Shown here in pieces: positions 1 through 7,881 of a stretch of 64,000 nucleotides of DNA. Below the pieces are notes generated by a model, which had not been told where the DNA came from, did not search any database, and was given only the letters and a program-made list of their open reading frames with translations. How positions within the stretch are numbered: the first letter of the stretch is position 1; each line of letters begins with the position of its first letter. Made by a program: the position numbers and the translations under genes. Origin of the DNA: Collinsella sp. AF23-2. Lineage in GTDB: Bacteria > Actinomycetota > Coriobacteriia > Coriobacteriales > Coriobacteriaceae. The stretch spans positions 82,715 through 146,714 of the forward strand of contig NZ_QRVG01000002.1 in the NCBI RefSeq assembly GCF_003459245.1, read 5' to 3'.

Positions 1-1
1 C

Positions 2-298
2 GTGGGCAACCTGGTTGCAAACGAGCTTTTCGCGGAAGGCGGCTTGTCCCCACGTGACCCCGACGCTGCGGCGCGCGAGGTGCTCGGAGGCATCGAACGG
101 CTCGCTCAGGCCGCTGCGTATACGGTGGTGGTCACCGTCGACGTGTTCGCCGATGGGATGCGCTACGATGAGGGGACCGAGGCATGGAGGCGCGCGCTCG
201 CGCGCGTGAACGCGGGCGTGGCGGCGCTGGCCGACCGCGCAGTCGAAGTGGTATGCGGGATTCCCGTGTGGATGAAAGGCGAAGGACCTACAAGGTGA
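2..298 (+). CDS. cobU: CobU, adenosylcobinamide kinase / guanylyltransferase, C-terminal part
   Basis: This is the C-terminal 98 residues of a CobU-type enzyme, which phosphorylates adenosylcobinamide and then adds GMP to give adenosyl-GDP-cobinamide. The 5' part, including the P-loop, lies outside the window, so the first in-window codon is not the true start. Visible family features are the GNLVANELF stretch after the lost nucleotide-binding half, the TVDVFADGMRY segment that replaces the usual NEVG.GIVP, the R.LARVNAGVAALAD helix, and the closing GIPVWMKG (family consensus VAGIPL.LK). The stop overlaps the GTG start of cobS by four bases (GTGA), so translational coupling is likely. A second CobU-like domain sits two genes downstream, fused to CobC, so this copy is probably the active kinase/transferase. 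Confidence 0.85.
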   Translation: MGNLVANELFAEGGLSPRDPDAAAREVLGGIERLAQAAAYTVVVTVDVFADGMRYDEGTEAWRRALARVNAGVAALADRAVEVVCGIPVWMKGEGPTR

Positions 299-1062
299 AG
301 ATAGCTGAGGCAATCGGCGCGGCGTTCGGAACGTTCTCGCGCATCCCCGTCCCGAAATCGGCCTGGACCGATTTCGGATCAACCCATGCGCTTGCCGCGT
401 TTCCCCTGGTGGGCCTTGCGGAAGGCTTCCTCATGACGGCGTGGGGGCACGTGGCGAACCTGCTCGGCGTGCCCGCGACCATCGTCGCGGCCGTGCTCGT
501 GGCGCTGCCTGTGGCGGTGACGGGAGGCATCCACCTAGACGGGCTCTGCGACACCTCCGATGCGCTTGCAAGTTGGGCCCCGCGCGAGCGAAAGCTCGAG
601 ATCATGCACGACCCGCGGGCGGGCGCCTTCGGGGTCATCGGTGTTGTCGTGTACCTTATTCTGCAGTTTTCCCTGTTCACCGCGCTGCCGCTTACGGCGG
701 GGGCGTTCCTCGCGCTTCTGTGCTCGCTCGTGTTCTCCCGCGCGCTTTCGGGGCTCGCCGTTGAATGCTGGCCTGCCGCGCGGGCGGACGGCATGGCCGC
801 GGGGCTCTCGCCTTCGAAGAAGCGCTCGGCGATCGCCGTGCCGCTTTGCGCTTTCGCTGCGGCTTCGGCTGCAGGGATGGTCGCGTGCGCTCAGGCCGTC
901 GGCGCCCTTATGGCGGTGGCGGGGCTTTTGGCGCTCGCGTGGTACCGCCATGTTGCCCTGTCCCGCTTCGGCGGGGTGACGGGGGATTTGGCCGGATGGT
1001 TTCTGCAATGGGCCGAGCTCGCGATGCTTGCCATGCTGGTGGCGGGGGGCATGCTCCTATGA
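295..1062 (+). CDS. cobS: CobS, adenosylcobinamide-GDP ribazoletransferase
   Basis: Integral membrane enzyme (255 aa) that joins adenosylcobinamide-GDP to alpha-ribazole(-phosphate), the last assembly step of the cobalamin nucleotide loop. The family signature GGIHLDGLCDTSDAL is near residue 80, and MHDPRAGAFGVIGV follows near residue 105. The remainder is Ala/Leu/Val-rich hydrophobic segments, as expected for a polytopic protein. I chose GTG at 295 because GAAGGA lies eight bases upstream and the start overlaps the cobU stop; the longer open frame back to 184 has no such site. It sits between the two CobU-like genes in an operon with four-base overlaps. Confidence 0.9.
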   Translation: MKIAEAIGAAFGTFSRIPVPKSAWTDFGSTHALAAFPLVGLAEGFLMTAWGHVANLLGVPATIVAAVLVALPVAVTGGIHLDGLCDTSDALASWAPRERKLEIMHDPRAGAFGVIGVVVYLILQFSLFTALPLTAGAFLALLCSLVFSRALSGLAVECWPAARADGMAAGLSPSKKRSAIAVPLCAFAAASAAGMVACAQAVGALMAVAGLLALAWYRHVALSRFGGVTGDLAGWFLQWAELAMLAMLVAGGMLL

Positions 1063-2060
1063 TGCTCGTGGTAGGTGGCGCGCATTCGGGGAAGAGGACC
1101 TTCGTGCGCGAAAAGCTCGGGTTCGCGGCGGACGATTTCGTCGACGCGGCGCAGCTAGCGGAGGGCGGCGTGCCCGCGGCTTTTGCCGGCCGCGTCGCGT
1201 ACCGTGCTGAGGAACTCGTACGCGCGCTCGACGCTGACCGGGCGCTCGAGTGGCTGATCGGCTTCGACGCAGTGATTCTGACCTTGGTCGGCTCGGGGGT
1301 CGTCCCTATGCGTGCGGAAGACGCCCAATGGCGCGAGCGCGCGGGGCGCTTGGGATGCGCGCTCGCTGCGCGCGCCGACGTCGTCGTGCGCATGACGTGC
1401 GGGATTCCCCAGGTCATCAAAGGAAACCTTGCCGATGCGCCTCGAGGGACGCAGGGCGTGGGCGCGCCTTTGGAAGTCGTCTTCGTGCGCCATGGTGCCA
1501 CGGCGGGCACGGAAGACCATCGCTACAGCGGGGCGGGCACCGACGAGCCCCTGTCGAGCGCGGGCGAGCGCGCTTTGCGCGACCTCGCGTGCGCTCGTGA
1601 CGTGTTCCGTGTTATCACGAGCGGCATGGCCCGCACCGACCAGACGGCGCGCATCCTCTTCCCGAACGCGGAGCTTATGGCGTGCCCCGGTCTGCGCGAG
1701 ATGGATTTCGGTGACTTCGAGGGGCGAAGCGCTGCCGAGCTTAAAGAGAATGTGCGCTACCGCGCCTGGGTAGACTCCTGGTGCGAGACGCGCTGCCCGC
1801 ATGGCGAGGGCAAGAGCGATTTCACCCGCCGCGTCGTCGCGGCGTTTCGGGAGGCGTGCGAATCGGAGCGCGCCCAGGGGAGTGGGCGCGCCGTCTTCGT
1901 CGTTCACGCGGGTACCGTGAAAGCGCTGCTCTCCGAGCTAGCTGTCCCGAAAATGGGATACTTCGACGTGCATACCGAGCCGGGCGGCGCATGGGCCGCC
2001 ACCTGGGATGGGCGCTGCCTTCGCGACGTTCGCCCCGCTTCGGGGGGCGATGTCCGGTGA
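1059..2060 (+). CDS. cobC: CobU-like domain fused to CobC-type alpha-ribazole phosphatase
   Basis: A 333-residue fusion. Residues 1-125 resemble CobU: a P-loop (GGAHSGKRT) at the very start and a closing CGIPQVIKG. This half is shorter than a normal CobU of about 175 aa, and I do not see the His-X-Arg-Arg stretch that carries the GMP-accepting histidine. Residues 140-320 are a histidine phosphatase domain with the phospho-acceptor motif VRHGAT and a second catalytic histidine in VVHAGT, as in CobC, which dephosphorylates alpha-ribazole phosphate. It starts with two adjacent ATG codons overlapping the cobS stop. The C-terminal phosphatase assignment is firm. Whether the CobU-like half is catalytic or only structural is unknown, because a separate cobU lies at the window edge. 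Confidence 0.82.
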   Translation: MMLVVGGAHSGKRTFVREKLGFAADDFVDAAQLAEGGVPAAFAGRVAYRAEELVRALDADRALEWLIGFDAVILTLVGSGVVPMRAEDAQWRERAGRLGCALAARADVVVRMTCGIPQVIKGNLADAPRGTQGVGAPLEVVFVRHGATAGTEDHRYSGAGTDEPLSSAGERALRDLACARDVFRVITSGMARTDQTARILFPNAELMACPGLREMDFGDFEGRSAAELKENVRYRAWVDSWCETRCPHGEGKSDFTRRVVAAFREACESERAQGSGRAVFVVHAGTVKALLSELAVPKMGYFDVHTEPGGAWAATWDGRCLRDVRPASGGDVR

Positions 2061-3034
2061 TGACCATTCTTGCCGTCGCCACCGGGTTCGCGGCCGACCT
2101 TGCCTTCGGCGACCCGCGCTGGCTTCCCCATCCCGTCGTCGCCATGGGGCGCGCGATCACGTGGGCCGAAGGCCGCCTGCGGGGCGCATTCCCGCAAACG
2201 TCCGCGGGCACGCGTGCCGCAGGGCTTGTGCTCGCCGTGGCGCTTCCGCTTGCGTGTGGGCTTTTGACCTGGGGTATCCTACATCTTTGCGGCATGGTTC
2301 ACTCCGGCTTGCGCTTCGTGGCCGAGGCATGGGTGAGCTATCAGATTCTCGCGACATGCGAGCTGCGCCGCCAGAGCCTGGCCGTGGCCCGCGCGTTCTC
2401 GAAGGGCGGCCTTGTCGCGGCGCGCGAAGCCGTCGGGCTCATCGTGGGACGCGACACGTCTGTTCTCGACGAGCAGGGCGTCGTGCGCGCCGCCGTGGAA
2501 ACTGTGGCGGAGAACGCGAGCGACGGCGTCATCGCGCCGCTTTTCTACCTTATGATCGGGGGTGCGCCCTTGGGCATGGCGTACAAGGCGGTGAACACGC
2601 TCGACAGCATGGTGGGCTACAAAAACGAGCGCTACATCGACTTCGGCTGCGCCTCGGCGCGCCTCGACGATGCGGTGAACTGGATTCCCTCGCGCTTATC
2701 GGCCTTGTTCATGATCGCCGTGTGCCCGATCGTCGGGCTCGACGCGCGTGGGGCGGCGCGCATCTGGCGCCGCGACAGGCGTCGCCATGCGAGCCCGAAC
2801 GCGGCGCAGACCGAGTCAGCGTGCGCGGGCGCGCTTGGGCTGCGCCTGGCAGGACCCGCGGTGTATTTCGGCAAGCTCGTTGAGAAACCGACGATAGGCG
2901 ACGCGTCCCGCGAAATCGAGTGGGGCGACATCGCCCGGGCGACTAGGCTCATGCTCGCCGCGTCCGTATGCGCGCTTGTCGTCTTCGGCGCCGCGCGCGC
3001 GGCGGTCGTGCTCGTCGTGGGGGCGATGGTATGA
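2060..3034 (+). CDS. cbiB: CbiB, adenosylcobinamide-phosphate synthase
   Basis: Membrane enzyme (324 aa) that attaches aminopropanol (or its phosphate) to adenosylcobyric acid. The N-terminal FGDPRWLPHPVVAMGR is the classic family opening. ETVAENASDGVIAPLFY and NTLDSMVGYKNERY follow around residues 140-195, both highly conserved in CbiB. Several hydrophobic segments are present, the last forming the C-terminus. ATG at 2060 overlaps the upstream TGA by one base. The neighbour cobD supplies (R)-1-amino-2-propanol phosphate, so the two genes work in one step of the pathway. Confidence 0.92.
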   Translation: MTILAVATGFAADLAFGDPRWLPHPVVAMGRAITWAEGRLRGAFPQTSAGTRAAGLVLAVALPLACGLLTWGILHLCGMVHSGLRFVAEAWVSYQILATCELRRQSLAVARAFSKGGLVAAREAVGLIVGRDTSVLDEQGVVRAAVETVAENASDGVIAPLFYLMIGGAPLGMAYKAVNTLDSMVGYKNERYIDFGCASARLDDAVNWIPSRLSALFMIAVCPIVGLDARGAARIWRRDRRRHASPNAAQTESACAGALGLRLAGPAVYFGKLVEKPTIGDASREIEWGDIARATRLMLAASVCALVVFGAARAAVVLVVGAMV

Positions 3035-4254
3035 GGGAAGACCACGCGGCGTCCCGGGCTGCCGGGGGAATCCTGCGCGCCCGTGCGCATGGGGGCAGCT
3101 GGCAATCGCTCGGCATCGCTTGCGAAGGGGGCGCCTCCGACCTCATCGACTTCTCGGTGAACGTGAATCCGGCAGGCCCATCCCCGCGGGCCGTCGCCGC
3201 AGCTTGCAAGGCACTTTCTCGAATCGACGCATACCCCGATAGGGAAAGCCGCGCCCTCGTTCGCGCCCTAGCGCGCGCCCAGGGCATTCCCGAAGATACT
3301 ATCGTCTGCGGCGCGGGCGCGTCCGACATCATCTGGCGGCTCGCCGCAGCGGTGCGCCCGAAACGCATCGTCGTGTGCGCGCCGACGTTCTCTGAATATG
3401 CGGAGGCGGCATCGTACTACGGCGCTTGCGTGCAGGAGTTCCCGCTCTCCGAAGCGGACGACTTCGACGTGCCCGCCTCCTTCGCCCGCGCGATCGAGGG
3501 GCCGAGAGACGTGGCGTACCTCTGCAATCCGAACAACCCGACGGGGCGCCTCGTCGACCCCCGCGTGATCGATGCCGCGGCTTGCCGCTGCGAGCAGGTG
3601 GGCGCGCTGCTCGTCGTGGACGAGTGCTTCCTCGGATTTGCGCCCGACGCCCGCGAAAGGAGCGTGGCCACACGCGCCGCGTGTTCGCGCCATGTGGCCG
3701 TGCTCTCCGCATTCACCAAGCTCTACGGAATGGCGGGGTTGCGGTTGGGATATCTGATCAGCGGAAACGCCCAACTCATCGAGGGGATTCGCCGGGCGGG
3801 GCAGGCGTGGCCCGTCTCCTCGGTCGCCGAGGCCGCTGGCATAGCCGCCCTGGAAGACGTCGAATACGTCTCGCGCACGCGCGATGTATTGGCGGGCGAG
3901 CGAGCGTGGCTTTCCCACGAGCTCTCCTCGCTCGGGCTTTCCGTCGTGCCGTCGGATGCGAACTTCCTTTTAGTCCGCACGCCGGCGAAAGACATCCCCG
4001 AGCGCCTGTATAAACAAGGGGTTTTGGTCCGCACGTGCGACTCGTTTTCGGTACTGTCCCGTTTCTGGTGCCGCGTCGCGGTGCGCACGCGCAAGGAGAA
4101 CGCCCGGCTTGCGATGGCGTTCAGCCGCGCGCTTCGGGCGGAAGGCACATCGGGCGAAGGCGAACCCGACGAACGGGGCGGCGCTTCTTGCAGCGGCGCT
4201 ATGGCGGTCGCGGATGGCCGAGGCTCGGCGAAGGAGGTCGATACCCGTGGGTAG
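3031..4254 (+). CDS. cobD: CobD, L-threonine-O-3-phosphate decarboxylase
   Basis: PLP enzyme (407 aa) of the histidinol-phosphate aminotransferase fold, making (R)-1-amino-2-propanol O-2-phosphate for the nucleotide loop. Visible features are an N-terminal DFSVNVNP (substrate loop), the CNPNNPTG motif near residue 168, VVDECFLGF (PLP-ring aspartate), and the Schiff-base lysine in SAFTKLYGMAGLRLGY near residue 233. Histidinol-phosphate aminotransferase is the alternative, but the cbiB/cobQ context decides for CobD. The last 40 or so residues after the conserved domain are Gly/Glu/Arg-rich and look like a low-complexity extension running into cobQ. ATGA overlap with cbiB supports the start. Confidence 0.88.
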   Translation: MREDHAASRAAGGILRARAHGGSWQSLGIACEGGASDLIDFSVNVNPAGPSPRAVAAACKALSRIDAYPDRESRALVRALARAQGIPEDTIVCGAGASDIIWRLAAAVRPKRIVVCAPTFSEYAEAASYYGACVQEFPLSEADDFDVPASFARAIEGPRDVAYLCNPNNPTGRLVDPRVIDAAACRCEQVGALLVVDECFLGFAPDARERSVATRAACSRHVAVLSAFTKLYGMAGLRLGYLISGNAQLIEGIRRAGQAWPVSSVAEAAGIAALEDVEYVSRTRDVLAGERAWLSHELSSLGLSVVPSDANFLLVRTPAKDIPERLYKQGVLVRTCDSFSVLSRFWCRVAVRTRKENARLAMAFSRALRAEGTSGEGEPDERGGASCSGAMAVADGRGSAKEVDTRG

Positions 4255-5746
4255 GGCGAAGCCCATCATGATCCAGGGCACCATGTCGAACGCGGGGAAG
4301 AGCCTGCTTGCGGCGGGGCTGTGCCATGTGCTTTCGCAGGACGGCCTGCGCGTGGCTCCCTTCAAGAGCCAGAACATGGCGCTCAACAGCGGTGTCACGG
4401 CCGATGGGCTCGAGATGGGGCGCGCCCAGATCATGCAGGCCGAGGCGTGCGGCATCGCGCCCGACGTGCGCATGAACCCCATCCTGCTCAAGCCCGAAAG
4501 CGACCACCGAAGCCAGCTCATCGTGGCCGGCAAGGCGCAGGGAGCCTTCGCTGCGAGGGACTACTTCGCGCGAAAGAAGGCGCTCATGCCGCAGATTTTG
4601 GAGGCGTTCGATTCGCTCGCGGAGGAAAACGACGTCATCGTCATCGAGGGCGCCGGCAGCCCCGTCGAAATCAACCTTGCCAAAAACGACATCGTCAACA
4701 TGGGGCTCGCGCGCGCCGTGTCCTCCCCCGTGCTGCTCGCGGGCGACATCGACCCAGGCGGGGTGTTTGCCCAGCTCTACGGCACGGTCGCGCTCTTTGC
4801 GCCCGAGGATCGCGCTCTTTTGCGGGGGCTTGTGGTGAACAAGTTCCGCGGCGATGTGGAAATCCTGCGCCCGGGTTTGGACCCGCTCGAGAAGATGTGC
4901 GGGGTTCCCGTCGTGGGGGTCGTGCCGTATCTTACGCTCGACCTGGACGACGAGGACTCGCTCGCACCGCGCCTATCTGCCCGCGAGGCGCGCGGTGTCA
5001 TCGACGTTGCCGTCGTGCGCCTTCCGCATCTGTCGAACTTCACCGACTTCGACCCGCTTTCGCGCGTGCTCGGCGTGGGCGTGCGCTACGTTTCCTCGAC
5101 GACCGATCTGGGCCGGCCCGACCTGGTGGTGCTCCCCGGCTCGAAGACCACGCTCGACGACGCGCGCTGGCTTGCGGCTAGCGGCATCGGAGCCTGTGTA
5201 CGCGCGCTTTCGGGCGCGGGCACGCCGGTGCTCGGCATATGCGGAGGCTACCAGCTTTTGGGAGACGAGCTTTCCGACCCGCACGGCAGGGAAGGCGCTG
5301 GCACCGCGCGCGGGCTCGGGCTCATTCCTGCAAGTACGGTGTTCAAGGAGGAAAAGCGCCTCGCCCAATCGGAGCTGCGCATCACGGGCGCCCAAGGCGC
5401 GTTCTCGGTGTGGAACGGCATGATGGCGCGCGGGTACGAGATTCACGACGGCGAAACGACCGTCTCCTGCGCCCCTGCGGGCACGATTGGCGGCAAACCA
5501 GAAGGCGCGGCCTGCGGAAACGTGTTCGGAACCTATCTCCACGGCCTGTTCGACGAACCGGGGGTGGCACTCGCCCTCGCGCGCTCGCTCGCGCGCATGC
5601 GCGGCCTGCCCGAGAGCGTCGTGGGTGCTGAGGGCGCGGTGTCCGCGGCCGATCATCGTGCGCGCGAGTTCGACCGCCTGGCCGACTCCGTGCGCGGGGC
5701 GCTCGACATGGAGTATGTCTACCGCATTATCGAGGAGGGCGTATGA
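4247..5746 (+). CDS. cobQ: CobQ/CbiP, adenosylcobyric acid synthase
   Basis: Glutamine-dependent amidase (499 aa) that amidates side chains b, d, e and g of adenosylcobyrinic acid a,c-diamide. The N-terminal half is a dethiobiotin-synthetase-like ATPase domain: IQGTMSNAGKS, then FKSQNMALNS, both signature CobQ motifs. The C-terminal half is a class-I-like glutamine amidotransferase with nucleophile Cys in GICGGYQLLG (near residue 332) and His in GTYLHGLFD. GTG at 4247 is chosen because AAGGAGG lies nine bases upstream; it slightly overlaps the end of cobD. Length is normal for the family. Confidence 0.95.
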   Translation: MGRAKPIMIQGTMSNAGKSLLAAGLCHVLSQDGLRVAPFKSQNMALNSGVTADGLEMGRAQIMQAEACGIAPDVRMNPILLKPESDHRSQLIVAGKAQGAFAARDYFARKKALMPQILEAFDSLAEENDVIVIEGAGSPVEINLAKNDIVNMGLARAVSSPVLLAGDIDPGGVFAQLYGTVALFAPEDRALLRGLVVNKFRGDVEILRPGLDPLEKMCGVPVVGVVPYLTLDLDDEDSLAPRLSAREARGVIDVAVVRLPHLSNFTDFDPLSRVLGVGVRYVSSTTDLGRPDLVVLPGSKTTLDDARWLAASGIGACVRALSGAGTPVLGICGGYQLLGDELSDPHGREGAGTARGLGLIPASTVFKEEKRLAQSELRITGAQGAFSVWNGMMARGYEIHDGETTVSCAPAGTIGGKPEGAACGNVFGTYLHGLFDEPGVALALARSLARMRGLPESVVGAEGAVSAADHRAREFDRLADSVRGALDMEYVYRIIEEGV

Positions 5747-6258
5747 TCCACGTGTATCATGGCGACGGCAAAGGCAAGACCACGGCGGCGATGGGCCTCG
5801 CCCTTCGCATGCTCGCCGCAGGCCGCCGCGTCGTCGTCGTGCAGTTCCTGAAAGACGGCGAAAGCGGGGAGGTGCGCCTGCTCGCCGAGCATTTCGGCGT
5901 GCCCGTGTTCGCGGGGAAGGCGTCGGACAAGTTTACCTGGTCCATGACGTCGGAAGAACTTGCCGCGACGCGCGAGCTGCACGATGGGAACCTCGCTTCC
6001 GCGCTCGCCGAGCTCGAGGGCGCGCAGGAGGGGCTGCTCGTGCTCGACGAGGCGCTCGACGCGCTTTCGAAGGGGCTTGTTGACGAGGCGCTCGTGGACC
6101 GCGCGCTCGATATGTCCGCGCGCGGCGTCGAAGTAGCGCTCACCGGGCGCGCGCCTTCCCGCAAGATCGTGGAGAAGGCCGACTACATAACCGAGATGCG
6201 GTGCGAGAAACACCCCTACGAGCAGGGGATATGTGCAAGGGAAGGAGTGGAGTACTAG
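5743..6258 (+). CDS. cobO: CobO/BtuR, corrinoid adenosyltransferase
   Basis: ATP:cob(I)alamin adenosyltransferase of the CobA/CobO/BtuR family (171 aa), which adds the upper adenosyl ligand. The P-loop GDGKGKTTAAMG opens the protein. QFLKDGESGE and the Walker B region LLVLDEALDALSKG follow, and the C-terminus ends with ITEMRCEKHPY...G, all typical of the family. Its ATG overlaps the cobQ stop by four bases (ATGA), and cbiC follows directly after its stop. Confidence 0.93.
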   Translation: MIHVYHGDGKGKTTAAMGLALRMLAAGRRVVVVQFLKDGESGEVRLLAEHFGVPVFAGKASDKFTWSMTSEELAATRELHDGNLASALAELEGAQEGLLVLDEALDALSKGLVDEALVDRALDMSARGVEVALTGRAPSRKIVEKADYITEMRCEKHPYEQGICAREGVEY

Positions 6259-6900
6259 ATGGATTCCAAGGAGATGGCGCCCGGCGACATCGAGCGGCGC
6301 AGCTTTGAGATCATCACCGAAGAGCTCGGCGGCCGCACGTTCCCGCCGCTCGAAGAGCCCGTCGTGAAGCGCGTCATCCACACCACTGCTGACTTCTCGT
6401 ACGCCGATTCCCTCGTGTTCACCCATGACGCCGCGCACTGTGCGCTCGACGCGCTGCGCGCAGGGGCCACGGTGCTCACCGACACGAACATGGCGCTCGC
6501 AGGCATAAGCAAGCCCGCGCTCGCGAAGATCGGCTGCCAGGCCGTGTGCTACATGGCCGACCCGGATGTCGCCGCAACGGCGCGCGCCGCGGGCACGACT
6601 CGCGCCGTTGCGAGCATGGACAAAGCTTGCGGCATCGAGGGTCCGCTCATCGTGGCCGTCGGTAACGCTCCCACAGCACTTCTGCGCCTCGCCGAGCTCA
6701 TGGACGCGGGGAAGATCGCGCCCGCGCTCGTCGTTGGGGTGCCGGTCGGGTTTGTGAATGTGGTCGAGGCGAAAGAGGAGCTACTCGCGCGACGCGTGCC
6801 GGCCATCGTCGCGAGGGGTCGCAAGGGCGGCTCGACCGTGGCGGCCGCCATTATGAACGCGCTGCTCTACGAGATCACGCGCCCAGGCGGCCTGAAGTGA
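6259..6900 (+). CDS. cbiC: CbiC, precorrin-8X / cobalt-precorrin-8 methylmutase
   Basis: Methylmutase (213 aa) that migrates the C-11 methyl to C-12, giving hydrogenobyrinic or cobyrinic acid. The catalytic histidine lies in KRVIHTTADFSYAD near residue 40. Other conserved stretches are TDTNMALAGI, VGNAPTALLRL and VGVPVGFVNVVEAKEEL. ATG immediately follows the cobO stop, with no spacer. This and the next gene are corrin-ring enzymes, so the operon is not only a salvage/loop-assembly set. The other ring-building enzymes are not in the window. Confidence 0.93.
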   Translation: MDSKEMAPGDIERRSFEIITEELGGRTFPPLEEPVVKRVIHTTADFSYADSLVFTHDAAHCALDALRAGATVLTDTNMALAGISKPALAKIGCQAVCYMADPDVAATARAAGTTRAVASMDKACGIEGPLIVAVGNAPTALLRLAELMDAGKIAPALVVGVPVGFVNVVEAKEELLARRVPAIVARGRKGGSTVAAAIMNALLYEITRPGGLK

Positions 6901-7670
6901 CGGCGCCCGCATCCGCGCCGGCGCTGCGTATCTTCGCCGGCACCACCGAGGGCCGCCTTCTGTGCGAATGGGCGAGCGGGGTGGGCATCCCCGCCCGTGC
7001 CTACGCGGCAACCGAGTACGGAGGCGAGCTTTTGGGCGAGCTCCCGGGCATCGAGGTGCATGCGGGCAGGCTCGAAGAGGCCGACATGGAGCGCGAACTT
7101 TCCGGCGCGCGCATCGTCGTCGACGCCACGCATCCCTTCGCTACGCTCGCAAGCGGCAACATCCGGGCCGCTTCGCTCGCCGTGGGTGCACGATGCTTGC
7201 GCCTTGCGCGCCCGGTCGAGGCGCTGCCCAAAGGCGTCGTCTCGGTCACGTCGATCGCCTGCGCGGCGCGCTTTCTCTCCGAGAACCCGGGTCGCGCGCT
7301 TCTCACGACGGGGAGCAAGGAGCTTGCTCCCTACACGAGCGTCGTCGATTACGCGGAGCGCTTCTTCGTGCGTGTGCTCCCGCTGCCCGGTGCTATAACG
7401 AAGTGCATCGACGCGGGGTTTTCGCCATCGCACATCATCGGCATGCAGGGGCCCTTCACCCGCGAGCTCAACGAGGCGATGCTTCGGCAGGTGGGCGCCC
7501 AGTGGCTTGTGACCAAGGACTCGGGAACCGTAGGCGGCACGGCCGAGAAGATCGCCTCTGCGCGCGACGTGGGAGCGCGCTGTATCGTGGTCGCCCGTCC
7601 CGCCGAGGGAGGCGGGGCCCTTTCGCTTAGGGAAGTGGAGGACGCGCTCTTACGGGAGTTCGCGCGCTAG
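6897..7670 (+). CDS. cbiJ: CbiJ/CobK, precorrin-6A (cobalt-precorrin-6A) reductase
   Basis: NAD(P)H-dependent reductase (257 aa) of the corrin ring pathway. It shows FAGTTEGRLL near the N-terminus, VVDATHPFA near residue 79, a TTGSKEL motif, IIGMQGPFTRELN and VTKDSG..GG, all family hallmarks. GTG at 6897 overlaps the cbiC stop. It is the last gene of the overlapping cobalamin run. The G+C-rich operon stops here and is followed by a transposase scrap, so genes that once lay downstream may have been lost or moved. Confidence 0.9.
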   Translation: MTAPASAPALRIFAGTTEGRLLCEWASGVGIPARAYAATEYGGELLGELPGIEVHAGRLEEADMERELSGARIVVDATHPFATLASGNIRAASLAVGARCLRLARPVEALPKGVVSVTSIACAARFLSENPGRALLTTGSKELAPYTSVVDYAERFFVRVLPLPGAITKCIDAGFSPSHIIGMQGPFTRELNEAMLRQVGAQWLVTKDSGTVGGTAEKIASARDVGARCIVVARPAEGGGALSLREVEDALLREFAR

Positions 7671-7719
7671 GCGCTCGCCGCGCCTGTGCGCCCTCCCGCC
7701 AGCGAGGAGAAGCGCCTCG

Positions 7720-7803
7720 AGCAAGCTCGAACCGTACAAGACCGTCATCCGCCAATAGCTCGAGGACGAAGCCCGGAACTGGCGCAAGCAGCCCTTCAAT
7801 AAG
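7720..7803 (+). pseudogene. Remnant of IS21-family transposase (IstA-like)
   Basis: One reading frame encodes SKLEPYKTVIRQ, an in-frame stop, then LEDEARNWRKQ. This matches the start of the catalytic part of IS21 IstA transposases (KLEPYKDYI..RL..D...WRKQRHTA). Only about 28 codons survive and no terminal repeats are visible. It lies between the cobalamin operon and a palindromic repeat. I see the motif directly; the assignment to IS21 is from memory of the family. Confidence 0.55.
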
Positions 7804-7869
7804 TTGCGGTGAAATAGTGTTTGTTTTTGCTGCTAGATAGCACATTCAGTCCCTAATTCACCGCAACTT
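7801..7869. repeat. Palindromic intergenic repeat, copy 1 (AAGTTGCGGTGAA family)
   Basis: The ends are perfect inverted repeats (AAGTTGCGGTGAA and TTCACCGCAACTT) around a roughly 40-base centre. The reverse complement aligns over its whole length with the element at 24205-24271, including internal blocks such as AGGGA(C/T)TGAAT. It lies 12 bases beyond the stop of the convergent MacB-type gene. Confidence 0.8.
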
Positions 7870-7881
7870 GTTGGTGGTGGC

